Positions 46,708 through 54,725 of a DNA stretch of 63,996 nt are shown one piece after another. This DNA is from Balneolales bacterium (lineage in GTDB: Bacteria > Bacteroidota > Rhodothermia > Balneolales > Cyclonatronaceae), in assembly GCA_020832405.1 (NCBI GenBank), contig JAFIET010000012.1:1-63996 (forward strand), given 5' to 3'. Position 1 is the stretch's first letter. Each line of letters starts with the position of its first letter. The notes under the pieces are model-generated. The model did not search any database. It was not told where the DNA came from and saw only the letters and a list, made by a program, of their open reading frames with translations. Position numbers and translations under genes: made by a program.

Positions 46708-46747
46708 AAAAAGCCGGATGTCTGAATCTTCAGATATCCGGCTTTTT
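46708..46747 (+). terminator. Terminator after bamD
   Basis: A long stem joins AAAAAGCCGGATGTCTGA (46708-46725) to TCAGATATCCGGCTTTTT (46730-46747), with one G-T wobble and a 4-nt loop. The T5 end supports termination on the plus strand. Confidence 0.9.
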
Positions 46748-46772
46748 CATTTAATGAAACCCTCTTCTTTAC

Positions 46773-47378
46773 ATGAAACCCAAAGCTATCGGTCTTTATG
46801 GCGGCACATTTGATCCGGTTCATTCCGGTCATCTTGCAGTGATTAAATCCTTTTTGAACAGTTCCGATTTCGCTGAACTTTGGGTTTTACCCTCACCGCT
46901 TTCACCCTTTAAACAGGGGGAAGCCGGTACACCCTACTGGCATCGTGCTGAAATGACACGGATTGCGATTAGAGGAATTCCAAAAGTTAAGGTTTGCACC
47001 ATAGAAGAAACACTGCCCAAACCGAGCTACACCATTCACACCCTTGAAGCCTTATGTAAGCAGCACCCCGGGTATGCTTTTACAGTATGCATCGGAGCAG
47101 ATAACCTCAGCGCTTTCTCCCGGTGGCATCGGTACCGGGATATTCTTGATATGGCTGATTTACTCGTGGCCGCGCGCCCGGAATTCAGTACGGAAGCCGT
47201 AGCGCCAGTGGTAATGCGGAAAGTCCGGTTTGCGGAACACGAACCCCTGAGCTGCTCCTCAACCAAGCTCAGAGAACGGCTTACACAGGGTGAGATACCA
47301 GCTGAAATTCCGGCAGATGTGTATTCTTACATCAGAGAACATAACCTCTATAGCCTCAACAATACATCGAAATCATAA
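46773..47378 (+). CDS. nadD: Nicotinate-nucleotide adenylyltransferase
   Basis: NadD adenylates nicotinate mononucleotide in NAD synthesis. The 201-residue protein has the nucleotidyl-transfer motif GGTFDPVHSGHL at 10-21, and the closing CSSTKLRERL segment that corresponds to the family ISSTxIR motif. The size is typical. It lies 25 bp after the bamD terminator. Its stop overlaps the stop of the convergent tadA by 6 bp. Confidence 0.92.
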   Translation: MKPKAIGLYGGTFDPVHSGHLAVIKSFLNSSDFAELWVLPSPLSPFKQGEAGTPYWHRAEMTRIAIRGIPKVKVCTIEETLPKPSYTIHTLEALCKQHPGYAFTVCIGADNLSAFSRWHRYRDILDMADLLVAARPEFSTEAVAPVVMRKVRFAEHEPLSCSSTKLRERLTQGEIPAEIPADVYSYIREHNLYSLNNTSKS

Positions 47379-47867
47379 ACGCTGCCGCTTGTTTCTGAAA
47401 AACCGCTGCAGTAACTCCCTGCATTCCTCTTCCAGAATGCTGTGAATGATCTCAACCTGATGATTGAGTTTCTGATTAGCTGCTACATTCAGAAGTGTGC
47501 CACAGGCCCCGGTTTTTGCGTCGAGTGTACCGATGCAGATGCGTTCAAGGCGGGCAAGAACAGCTGCACCCGCGCACATGGGGCAGGGTTCGAGGGTAAC
47601 ATAAAGGGTGCATTCCTGCAGAAACTTATCATCAAGGGTGCTGCATGCCGCAGTTATGGCCTGCATTTCGGCGTGAGCAGTAGGGTCTTTAAGTGTTTCT
47701 ACGAGATTGTGGCCCCGCCCAACAACTTTATTCTGGTGCACAACTACTGCACCGACAGGGATTTCATCTTTCTGACGGGCAAGTAATGCTTCTTCAAGCG
47801 CAAGCCGCATAAAGCGCTGGTGCGTATGCCAACCGCTGTATGCTGCAAAAGGGATATCAGGGTTCAA
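47373..47867 (-). CDS. tadA: tRNA-specific adenosine deaminase
   Basis: TadA makes inosine at position 34 of tRNA-Arg. The 164-residue protein has the zinc and catalytic site: HAE with His65 and Glu67, and PCPMC with Cys95 and Cys98. The start is TTG at 47867, giving a leader of about 19 residues before the first internal Met; a start at 47810 would remove part of the first helix, so I keep the longer form. It is convergent with nadD and divergent from apt. Confidence 0.88.
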   Translation of the reverse strand: MNPDIPFAAYSGWHTHQRFMRLALEEALLARQKDEIPVGAVVVHQNKVVGRGHNLVETLKDPTAHAEMQAITAACSTLDDKFLQECTLYVTLEPCPMCAGAAVLARLERICIGTLDAKTGACGTLLNVAANQKLNHQVEIIHSILEEECRELLQRFFRNKRQRL

Positions 47868-47977
47868 TTTTTTAAGTGATAATTAATTCAGTATTTTGTG
47901 TTACTCAGAAAACAACCAAATTAGTAAAATAAGCACATAAAATTCATCATCAACCTATCTATACATCGGTTTTAACT

Positions 47978-48520
47978 ATGAGTGCTGCTACGAGTGACGA
48001 GCTTGAACTCCTAATGCTACACATACGCGATATAAAAGATTACCCTAAGCAGGGCATCGTTTTTAAGGATATCACGCCTCTGCTGCAAAATGCAGACGCT
48101 CTTAAGCTTGCTGCTGATGTACTTACGAGGCCTTACAACGGTCATAATATTGATGTTGTAGTTGGTCTTGAATCAAGGGGGTTTTTATTCGGGCCAAGTA
48201 TTGCGCAAAATCTAAATGCGGGTTTTGTACCGGTGAGAAAACCAAATAAGTTACCCTACAAAAAAATTGCTGCAAGTTATGAACTCGAGTACGGTAAAGA
48301 TACGGTAGAAATGCACAACGATGCCATCAAAGCCGGCGACAGGGTACTTATTCACGACGATCTGATCGCAACAGGCGGAACGGCAGCTGCGGCTACCCGA
48401 CTGGTTACGCAGCTGGGGGGCATTGTAATCGGATATTCTTTTTTGATTGATCTTACTTTTTTGAACGGCCGTAAGAAACTCATAAATGATACGTTGTACA
48501 ATGCAGTAATTTCCGTCTGA
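47978..48520 (+). CDS. apt: Adenine phosphoribosyltransferase
   Basis: Apt salvages adenine by joining it to PRPP. The 180-residue protein has the PRPP-binding motif VLIHDDLIATGGT near 123-135, and the family segments DYPKQGIVFKDITPLL near the N-terminus and GLESRGFLFG near 63. All of the expected length is present. It is divergent from tadA, with a 110-bp gap that holds both promoters; next on the same strand is a lipoprotein gene. Confidence 0.93.
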   Translation: MSAATSDELELLMLHIRDIKDYPKQGIVFKDITPLLQNADALKLAADVLTRPYNGHNIDVVVGLESRGFLFGPSIAQNLNAGFVPVRKPNKLPYKKIAASYELEYGKDTVEMHNDAIKAGDRVLIHDDLIATGGTAAAATRLVTQLGGIVIGYSFLIDLTFLNGRKKLINDTLYNAVISV

Positions 48521-48605
48521 GCCGGGAATTGCCTTTCAGGATGAATGCCTGTGAACAATTGCTTGTAATTATTAATCTAATACACCCTAAATAAACAGGA
48601 AAAGT

Positions 48606-49061
48606 ATGATGACCAAGAACCTAATAAATTTCTCGCTGCTGTTGTTGTTGCTGATTTCAGTTTCAGCATGTGGCAGCAAGCTTGTAATCCAGAATGTGGA
48701 TTTCGCTAACCCGATTGAAATGGTTATGCCGGCAGATGCTCAGGCTAATGTAAGCGACACCCGTACCGGTTTAAGTTTTAATCTTAATGCCATTCTCGAA
48801 AAAGAGGGAATAACTCCGGCTGATTTTGAAGGTACAGCTGTACGAATGATCAGAAACACAGACGGATTGTTTTTCCTGACGGCTCCCGGATTTCGCCACG
48901 TATTTATTCTCGAAAGCGGGCAGCGCGAGCTTAAGGAATCGCAGGTAGTTAGCATACCGGGCGAAAGACTCCAAAATCCGGCTTTTAATCAGCGGTCACC
49001 GCTCATTCAGCTTGTTGACGGCGACAGAAGCTTCAACCTGAGCAGCAGTGGACTGAATTAA
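48606..49061 (+). CDS. Hypothetical lipoprotein, 151 aa
   Basis: I do not recognise this protein. It has a lipoprotein signal peptide ending in VSAC with Cys22. The mature domain is about 130 residues and begins with a beta-like segment KLVIQNVDFANPIEMVMP. Beta-rich stretches follow, with no known catalytic motif. It lies 68 bp before a coiled-coil membrane protein on the same strand. The two may be one transcription unit, since a terminator comes only after the second. Confidence 0.65.
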   Translation: MMTKNLINFSLLLLLLISVSACGSKLVIQNVDFANPIEMVMPADAQANVSDTRTGLSFNLNAILEKEGITPADFEGTAVRMIRNTDGLFFLTAPGFRHVFILESGQRELKESQVVSIPGERLQNPAFNQRSPLIQLVDGDRSFNLSSSGLN

Positions 49062-49129
49062 CAATAATTGTGGTGTGCAGCCATTTCGCATTTCAAAAAA
49101 CCGGAAACTAATTTTATAGAGTAATTATC

Positions 49130-50380
49130 ATGAATGAATATTATAGAAGCTTTGTGATGGCTGTTATGCTGTTATTCTTTTCAGGCCTGAGCCTGACTGT
49201 AACAGCCCAGCAGTCAGATTTTGAACGGGTTCGTTCTTATCAGAACGAGTATAACGTCATTCTCGGACAGGTTAAAGCCATTGAAACCATAAACGATGCC
49301 GAGGAAATAATCCTGCGCATTAATCAGCTTGAGCGTGAATTTGAAGAGTATGCAGGTCTGATTAACCGGTTTATTTTTCCGGATGAGTTTACGGTTCAGC
49401 TTACCAATTTGCGTGAAATTTCACGTGCAGCCCGTGAATACCTGATCCGAATTGGCGAACAGGATCAGACCATACAGGAGCTTACCGACCAAATCTCTGA
49501 GCTTACTTCTGAGCTTGAACGCTTCAGCGATGAAACCGAATCGCTTCGTTCACAGCTTCAGAACATGACACGCGACCGGAATGCAAACAGGGCTATGGCT
49601 CAAAACCTGCGCCGGGAACTTGATTCACGGGATGATTTTATTCTGAACCTGGTTGATTCTCTTTTTGTTGCCTACGACAATATGGATATTGGGAGCCTGA
49701 GTGCTGCTGAGCGTCAGGAAATGACGCTGCGCGCCGATCGTGAAAACGTAGTTGGCCACATTAAAGCCATCGTTGAAAGCAATATCAGCTTTGTTGACAC
49801 CCACAGCGACCTCTCAAGTGAAGATTTTTTGCGGCTGAGAACGGTTCAGCAGCGTTTTGCCGATTCATGGAATAACCTCGGTACGAGACTTGCCGGAATG
49901 TATGAATCTTCTGCTACGCAGCAGCAACAGTTAAGTGATGTTAACGATCTGATGACGACCTGGAACAACCGCATTGAGCAAAGCGTATGGCGTTCACTGG
50001 AAACGACATTCGCTAATGCGGGTATAAACCTTTCATCATTTAACAGTTCGTCTTCTTTTTATGCTGCTTTAAACACATATATAGACGGCGCCCTTCAGCG
50101 AACTGCCGTTGATGGTGGCAGTGATGAAGAACTTGCCCGTTACAATACATTTGCCGGTGTTTGGTTCAACGATGTAAAGCAGAGATGGAACCCATTCCTG
50201 ACGGAAGGCCGCATTCTTACTTTTGAGAATATTGCCACTATTGACCGGAAGCTCAGCGACTGGAATGTGAGTGCACAACCTCCGGGACCGAACTACCTTC
50301 TTTTTGTGATTTTGCTCGGTCTTGTAGTGCTTGCTTTACTTGTAGTAGTACTTACACGGGCTTCCAGGACAGAAAAATAA
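49130..50380 (+). CDS. Hypothetical secreted coiled-coil protein with C-terminal membrane helix
   Basis: I cannot name this 416-residue protein. It starts with a signal peptide (about 1-26, ending near TAQQ). An extracytoplasmic region follows, mainly helical. Coiled coil is likely at about 115-165, where Glu/Leu/Arg heptads such as ELTDQISELTSELERF occur. A single membrane helix lies near residues 388-410, followed by a short basic tail ending RASRTEK. The topology is periplasmic with a cytosolic tail. It follows a small lipoprotein gene and is followed by a terminator. A structural or signalling role in the envelope is possible but unproven. Confidence 0.65.
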   Translation: MNEYYRSFVMAVMLLFFSGLSLTVTAQQSDFERVRSYQNEYNVILGQVKAIETINDAEEIILRINQLEREFEEYAGLINRFIFPDEFTVQLTNLREISRAAREYLIRIGEQDQTIQELTDQISELTSELERFSDETESLRSQLQNMTRDRNANRAMAQNLRRELDSRDDFILNLVDSLFVAYDNMDIGSLSAAERQEMTLRADRENVVGHIKAIVESNISFVDTHSDLSSEDFLRLRTVQQRFADSWNNLGTRLAGMYESSATQQQQLSDVNDLMTTWNNRIEQSVWRSLETTFANAGINLSSFNSSSSFYAALNTYIDGALQRTAVDGGSDEELARYNTFAGVWFNDVKQRWNPFLTEGRILTFENIATIDRKLSDWNVSAQPPGPNYLLFVILLGLVVLALLVVVLTRASRTEK

Positions 50381-50423
50381 GTAATAGTTTAAAGTTCATC
50401 TGCATGTGAACATTCAGTCATCT

Positions 50424-50466
50424 AAAAAAGCCGCAATCAGTTCAATAGTGCTGTTGCGGCTTTTTT
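50424..50466 (+). terminator. Terminator after the coiled-coil protein gene
   Basis: GCCGCAA at 50430-50436 pairs with TTGCGGC at 50454-50460, and an inner CAG/CTG pair extends the stem past a one-base bulge. An A6 run lies to the left and T6 follows. Confidence 0.88.
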
Positions 50467-50617
50467 CGTTTTGAAAAGCTATGCTTACTTTACGAAATTA
50501 AAGCTGCTGAATCGGTGTTTCGCAATAGCGCAACCCAAACGGATAAACGCCAGAAAACCATTACTATTAGTTTGGAAATTCTGAATTAACTGCAAAACAC
50601 AATAAACTCACTACACT

Positions 50618-51127
50618 ATGCTAACTACACCAAACCTGACGCTAATCGATACGTTACGTGAAACTGCAAAGCGTCTTGAAGCCGGAGCAGATTATAACTG
50701 GTGCCACATGGGGCGCTGTAATTGCGGCCATTTGGCACAGACCATTACCCGGCTTTCACCAGCTGAAATCCATGAAATGGCACTGCTCAAAGCGGGTGAC
50801 TGGAGCACACAATCTGTTGAACATTGTACATCAACGGGATATACTATCGATCATATAATTGAAACAATGCTTGAGCTTGGGTTAACCCGGCAGGATATTG
50901 TGCATATCGAGCGTCTGTCGGATCAGCGTGTGCTTGTTCGGATTCCTCTGGAACGCAGGAAAGTTATGAATCATAAAAACCGTGAAGATGTCGTTCTGTA
51001 TATGCGCAGCTTCGCGGATATGCTTGAAGATGAGCTTTTAAGCACGGTGCCGAATGCAGAAACACTCCTTGGTAATATTGAATACCGGAAACATGAAGAA
51101 AAAGCCGGTCCCGTTCTGGCTTTATGA
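50618..51127 (+). CDS. Conserved-looking hypothetical protein with a Cys/His cluster
   Basis: The 169-residue protein is cytosolic, with no signal or membrane segment. The only striking feature is the cluster CHMGRCNCGH at residues 29-38, followed by LAQ; one more Cys lies in VEHCTSTG. Three Cys and two His so close together suggest a metal or Fe-S site, but this is inference. The rest is helical with charged segments (RMTDE-rich C-terminal half). It sits alone, preceded by a terminator 150 bp upstream and followed by a weak hairpin. Function is unknown to me. Confidence 0.6.
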   Translation: MLTTPNLTLIDTLRETAKRLEAGADYNWCHMGRCNCGHLAQTITRLSPAEIHEMALLKAGDWSTQSVEHCTSTGYTIDHIIETMLELGLTRQDIVHIERLSDQRVLVRIPLERRKVMNHKNREDVVLYMRSFADMLEDELLSTVPNAETLLGNIEYRKHEEKAGPVLAL

Positions 51128-51166
51128 GATTCTGATTTAAAATAAACTATTGATATTACAGAGAAT

Positions 51167-51198
51167 AAGCCTGGATTAAAATGCCGGGCTTTCTTTTT
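51167..51198 (+). terminator. Weak terminator after the Cys/His protein gene
   Basis: AAGCCTGG at 51167-51174 pairs with CCGGGCTT at 51184-51191 with one G-T wobble and a 9-nt loop. A T-rich tail (TTCTTTTT) follows. Confidence 0.55.
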
Positions 51199-51352
51199 AG
51201 GTTCAATTAAGCGTGCTTTTTAAGTTCAATCAGCATCATACAAGGCATTTATTCGCTTTAAGCAGTATATTATACCTTATAAGTATGATGAAGGAAAAGC
51301 AGAAGTGTTTTAATTCAAAAGCCACTAAAAGCCTGAAAAATTTAATTTTTGT

Positions 51353-52081
51353 ATGGAAGTTCTTAGCTCCGGGAAAACCTCGTTTAAGGTTGAAGTGCCT
51401 TATAAACTGTTTCATACAGGAGAAAACCGCCCAAAGCCACTAATTGTGTATCTGCATGGTTCAGGGCAAAATATTGAGTCTTTTGAGAAAAAAATGAAAG
51501 CCCTGCAGGCTGTTGAAGCCTATCATTTGTTTATTCAGGGTCCGTATCCGGATTTTCGGAAAATACAGCATCGCGGAAAGTGGGGATTTGGCTGGTATCT
51601 GTATAACGGAAAACAGGGTTCGTTTATAAAATCCCTTGAGTACACTTCAGAATTTATTCAGTCGATAATTGATACTGTTACGCTTCGGCTGCATGTGAAC
51701 AGACTTTGCATCATCGGGTACTCAATGGGTGCTTATCAGGCGGGATACTTTGCCTTAAGCAGGTGGAAGCATACCAACGATCTGATCATGATAGGCGGCC
51801 GCGTGAAGGCAGAATCCTTTTCCGAGAAAAGACTGCGGAAATGTATGCATATGAACGTTATTGCGCTTCACGGGAAAGATGATAAAACCGTACCGGTTGA
51901 TTCACAGCGTGAATCCTTGAAAATTTTAGAAGAGCAGGGGGTACCTACCCGGTTCCTTGAACTGGAAGGTGATCATAAGATGAATGATGACATAAACGAT
52001 GTCATTATCAGCATTCTTTCCGAAATAGGATATGATATTATTTCTGAGTTCAAAGCTGATGACCCGGCTTCTGTGCAGTGA
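51353..52081 (+). CDS. Alpha/beta-hydrolase (carboxylesterase/phospholipase type)
   Basis: The 242-residue protein is an alpha/beta-hydrolase with the oxyanion loop LHGSGQN at 34-40, the nucleophile elbow GYSMG with Ser124, a candidate acid Asp near 180 (HGKDDKTVP) and the catalytic His near 207 (EGDHKM). The layout resembles small bacterial carboxylesterases. There is no signal peptide. It ends 33 bp before an OmpR-type regulator on the same strand. Substrate is unknown. Confidence 0.8.
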   Translation: MEVLSSGKTSFKVEVPYKLFHTGENRPKPLIVYLHGSGQNIESFEKKMKALQAVEAYHLFIQGPYPDFRKIQHRGKWGFGWYLYNGKQGSFIKSLEYTSEFIQSIIDTVTLRLHVNRLCIIGYSMGAYQAGYFALSRWKHTNDLIMIGGRVKAESFSEKRLRKCMHMNVIALHGKDDKTVPVDSQRESLKILEEQGVPTRFLELEGDHKMNDDINDVIISILSEIGYDIISEFKADDPASVQ

Positions 52082-52114
52082 GTACAAACCTTAACCATTT
52101 GGAATTAAACAAAA

Positions 52115-52801
52115 ATGAAAATCTTAGTCGTTGAAGATGACAGAGATATCGCAAAGTTGGTTCGGCTTGTATTGCAAAAGCAAAATTTTGAGACTGATTT
52201 TGCTGAAACCGGAACACAGGGGCTTCAGCTCGCTCTGTCTAAAGAATATGATTGCATAATTCTTGATATAGGCCTGCCTGAAATTGATGGGCTTGAGGTA
52301 TGTCGCAGTGTCAGAAACCACAGAAATAACACTCCAATTCTTATTTTATCAGCATTTGGGGAGCTTGACACAAAAGTTTCAGGCCTGAATTACGGTGCTG
52401 ATGACTATATCGAAAAACCATTTCAGGTACAGGAGCTGCTTGCCAGAGTTAACGCTCTCATCCGCAGAAGCAAGCAGCAAAGCCCTGATCAAAGCTTCTC
52501 ATGCGGTGATCTCAGGCTCGATCTTGTTGCCAGAACATTCAGGGTGAAGGGGCAGGATGTTAGCCTTACCAACAACGAATTCGATATCATGGCATTCTTG
52601 TTCAAAAACTGTAATCGAATCGTGAGCTTTGATGAGTTGTCTGATTATGTATGGCCTGATGGCGACCGAAAAGAAACCAATCATGTTAATGTATATATCA
52701 GCTATATACGAAAAAAAATAAGTGCCATTGATCAGACGCCCTACATTGTAACGGTCCGAAATCAAGGATTTAAACTCATGGAACCCGACAGTTCCCAGTA
52801 A
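52115..52801 (+). CDS. OmpR-family response regulator
   Basis: The 228-residue protein has a receiver domain with acidic Asp8 and Asp9, the phospho-acceptor Asp51 in ILDIGLP, Ser79 and Lys101 (EKPFQ). A winged-helix OmpR-type DNA-binding domain fills the C-terminal 100 residues, containing LTNNEFDIMAFLF and YVWPDGD. No kinase gene is adjacent; the nearest histidine kinase is at 34445-36478. It starts 33 bp after the hydrolase gene and ends 3 bp before the trmH frame, so it is co-transcribed with both. The regulon is unknown. Confidence 0.88.
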   Translation: MKILVVEDDRDIAKLVRLVLQKQNFETDFAETGTQGLQLALSKEYDCIILDIGLPEIDGLEVCRSVRNHRNNTPILILSAFGELDTKVSGLNYGADDYIEKPFQVQELLARVNALIRRSKQQSPDQSFSCGDLRLDLVARTFRVKGQDVSLTNNEFDIMAFLFKNCNRIVSFDELSDYVWPDGDRKETNHVNVYISYIRKKISAIDQTPYIVTVRNQGFKLMEPDSSQ

Positions 52802-52813
52802 AACTTGCGGATA

Positions 52814-53509
52814 ATGGCGGGTATTTCCAACTTGCAGAAGCAGTTAAGTGAGCATTTAGAGCAGTTTGTCACCCCCGAAAGGGCTAAACGAATGCATGAA
52901 GTTCTTGACAAACGAACACGCTTTCTTACCGTTATTCTTGAGGATATCTATCAGCCGCAGAACGCATCTGCAGTTTTGCGCAGCTGCGATTGTTTTGGCG
53001 TACAGGACGTCTTTTATATTGAAGACCGCTATCAGTTTCAGATCAGAGCGGGGGTAACACGTAAGGCACATCAGTGGCTTACGATCAGCAATTATAACAG
53101 CGAGAATGGAGGTACAGATGCCTGTCTTGCTGAAGTAAAGCGAAGAGGGTATAAAATTGCTGTAATGACTCCGGACGCTGATACCTTGCTGTCAGAGCTT
53201 TCCCTTCGGGAGCCCGTTGCTTTTTTGTTCGGAACGGAAAAAGAAGGCGTTTCTGAAAAAGCATCGGCAATGGCCGACTACAAACTCAAAATTCCAATGT
53301 TTGGGTTTTCTGAAAGCCTGAACGTATCTGTATCAGTAGCCTTAACGCTTTACCATACTACATTAAGGCTGCATTCAGAAAAAACAATGCAGCAATTTGG
53401 CCTGAGTCCGTGTGAGAAAGAAGAGTTGTGGAATAACTGGCTGAAATTGACGGTAAAAAATGCTGACGTAATTGAAAAAAAGTTTCTGGAGTCTCGACTG
53501 TCTAAGTGA
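52814..53509 (+). CDS. trmH: tRNA (guanosine-2'-O-)-methyltransferase TrmH family
   Basis: SpoU-family enzymes methylate the 2'-hydroxyl of tRNA guanosine 18. The 231-residue product has the three SpoU motifs: NASAVLRS near 50 (motif 1), FLFGTEKEGVS near 137 (motif 2) and IPMFGFSESLNVSVSVAL near 160 (motif 3). A knotted SPOUT fold follows from these. I use ATG 52814; a TTG at 52805 also reads in frame. It is the last gene of a short run with the hydrolase and response regulator. A long shared terminator follows. Confidence 0.88.
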   Translation: MAGISNLQKQLSEHLEQFVTPERAKRMHEVLDKRTRFLTVILEDIYQPQNASAVLRSCDCFGVQDVFYIEDRYQFQIRAGVTRKAHQWLTISNYNSENGGTDACLAEVKRRGYKIAVMTPDADTLLSELSLREPVAFLFGTEKEGVSEKASAMADYKLKIPMFGFSESLNVSVSVALTLYHTTLRLHSEKTMQQFGLSPCEKEELWNNWLKLTVKNADVIEKKFLESRLSK

Positions 53510-53543
53510 AAAGGGGAAGAGGGAATGCCCTGTTTTGACGGAA

Positions 53544-53590
53544 AAATTAAAAAGGCGCTGTTTCTTTTAGAAACAGCGCCTTTTTAATTT
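53544..53590. terminator. Bidirectional terminator between trmH and the M23 gene
   Basis: A 21-bp perfect stem joins 53544-53564 with 53570-53590. The core is GGCGCTGTTTC with GAAACAGCGCC, with A5 and T5 flanks. It serves both convergent genes. Confidence 0.95.
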
Positions 53591-53621
53591 TATCCTATCG
53601 ATATAAATCGGTACAGAGACT

Positions 53622-54596
53622 TTATTCGAGTAAACCGCGTTGTTGTGCACGGTGTATTCGGGTAAACAGCTGATATTCCTGTGGTGTGAGATCAGCAAAC
53701 AGGTAATTTAAAGGATCAACGGGGCGGCCGTTTTTATGGATTTCATAATGAAGATGAGGGCCTGAAACGACGCCTGATCTGCCTGTGTATCCGATTCTTT
53801 CACCGCGCTGAACGCGGCGGCCTACACGGATTCCGTCTGCAATGGCAGATAAATGTGCGTATCTCGTTAAATATCCGTGCCCGTGATCAATATCTATCGT
53901 AAGGCCGTAGCCACCTGCGCGGTTTGCAGCGTATCTTATTACACCATCACCCGGGGCATAAATCGGTGTGCCGATACTCGCTCTGAAATCCAGACCCTCG
54001 TGCATACGCCGAACGCCCAAAACAGGATGGGTCCGCATACCGTATCCGCTGAGTATGATGCTGTCAATCGGCCGCAAAATGGGAAGATGACGCATTTTTT
54101 GACTGTTCCGATTATAGAACTCACGAACTTCGTCGAAGCTGTACTGCTGAATTTGCAGACGCTGTTCAATATTTTCAAGTTCAGACGATGTTTGCCTGAG
54201 AAGGGCAGTTGTTGAGGGAGCAAGGCCTTCAAAAGAAACAAACAAATCAGCACCACCGGCCCCGGCTCTGCGTTGCTGCTCATCTATGGGTTCCATACCC
54301 AAAACGGTGCGATAAACTTCATTATCACGGCGTGAGATGTCGTGGAGGCTTTCAGAAAGCTGTGAAATAAGGTTCTGATGCTGAAGATGCTGATTCAGTA
54401 ATACCCGATTTTCAGCTTTTAAGGCAAGCTCCGCAGGCGATCCGGAAAGATATACCAGTGAGGTTATAAAAAAACCCGCAACAACAATACCGATAAGCAG
54501 GCTTGTTGTTAAGGTGTGCAGGATTTTGTCTTTCTTTGAATACTCCACAACAACGAATTCACATTGTTGCGGGTCGTAATAATAAAGATTTTTCAA
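53622..54596 (-). CDS. M23-family peptidoglycan endopeptidase
   Basis: The 324-residue protein begins with a short cytosolic part and one membrane helix near 29-50, then a coiled-coil-like linker (60-170). It ends in an M23 (LytM) domain with the zinc-binding pattern MHEGLD and PHLHYE. The catalytic His lies in the TRYAH strand. This matches the membrane-anchored M23 proteins of Bacteroidota, whose N-terminus contains a YYYD-like motif as here. It cuts peptidoglycan cross-links, probably in growth or shape. It faces the trmH gene. Confidence 0.88.
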   Translation of the reverse strand: MKNLYYYDPQQCEFVVVEYSKKDKILHTLTTSLLIGIVVAGFFITSLVYLSGSPAELALKAENRVLLNQHLQHQNLISQLSESLHDISRRDNEVYRTVLGMEPIDEQQRRAGAGGADLFVSFEGLAPSTTALLRQTSSELENIEQRLQIQQYSFDEVREFYNRNSQKMRHLPILRPIDSIILSGYGMRTHPVLGVRRMHEGLDFRASIGTPIYAPGDGVIRYAANRAGGYGLTIDIDHGHGYLTRYAHLSAIADGIRVGRRVQRGERIGYTGRSGVVSGPHLHYEIHKNGRPVDPLNYLFADLTPQEYQLFTRIHRAQQRGLLE

Positions 54597-54725
54597 GGTG
54601 AATCAATCAGTTTATATACCCGCAGTCTAAAGCAGGTTTATGTCCACGGTTTTTTATTTAACCCCAAGCAATATAAGCCGGTACCTTTTAATTAACAAAT
54701 GAAGGTACGGCATCTGAAAGTGTGA

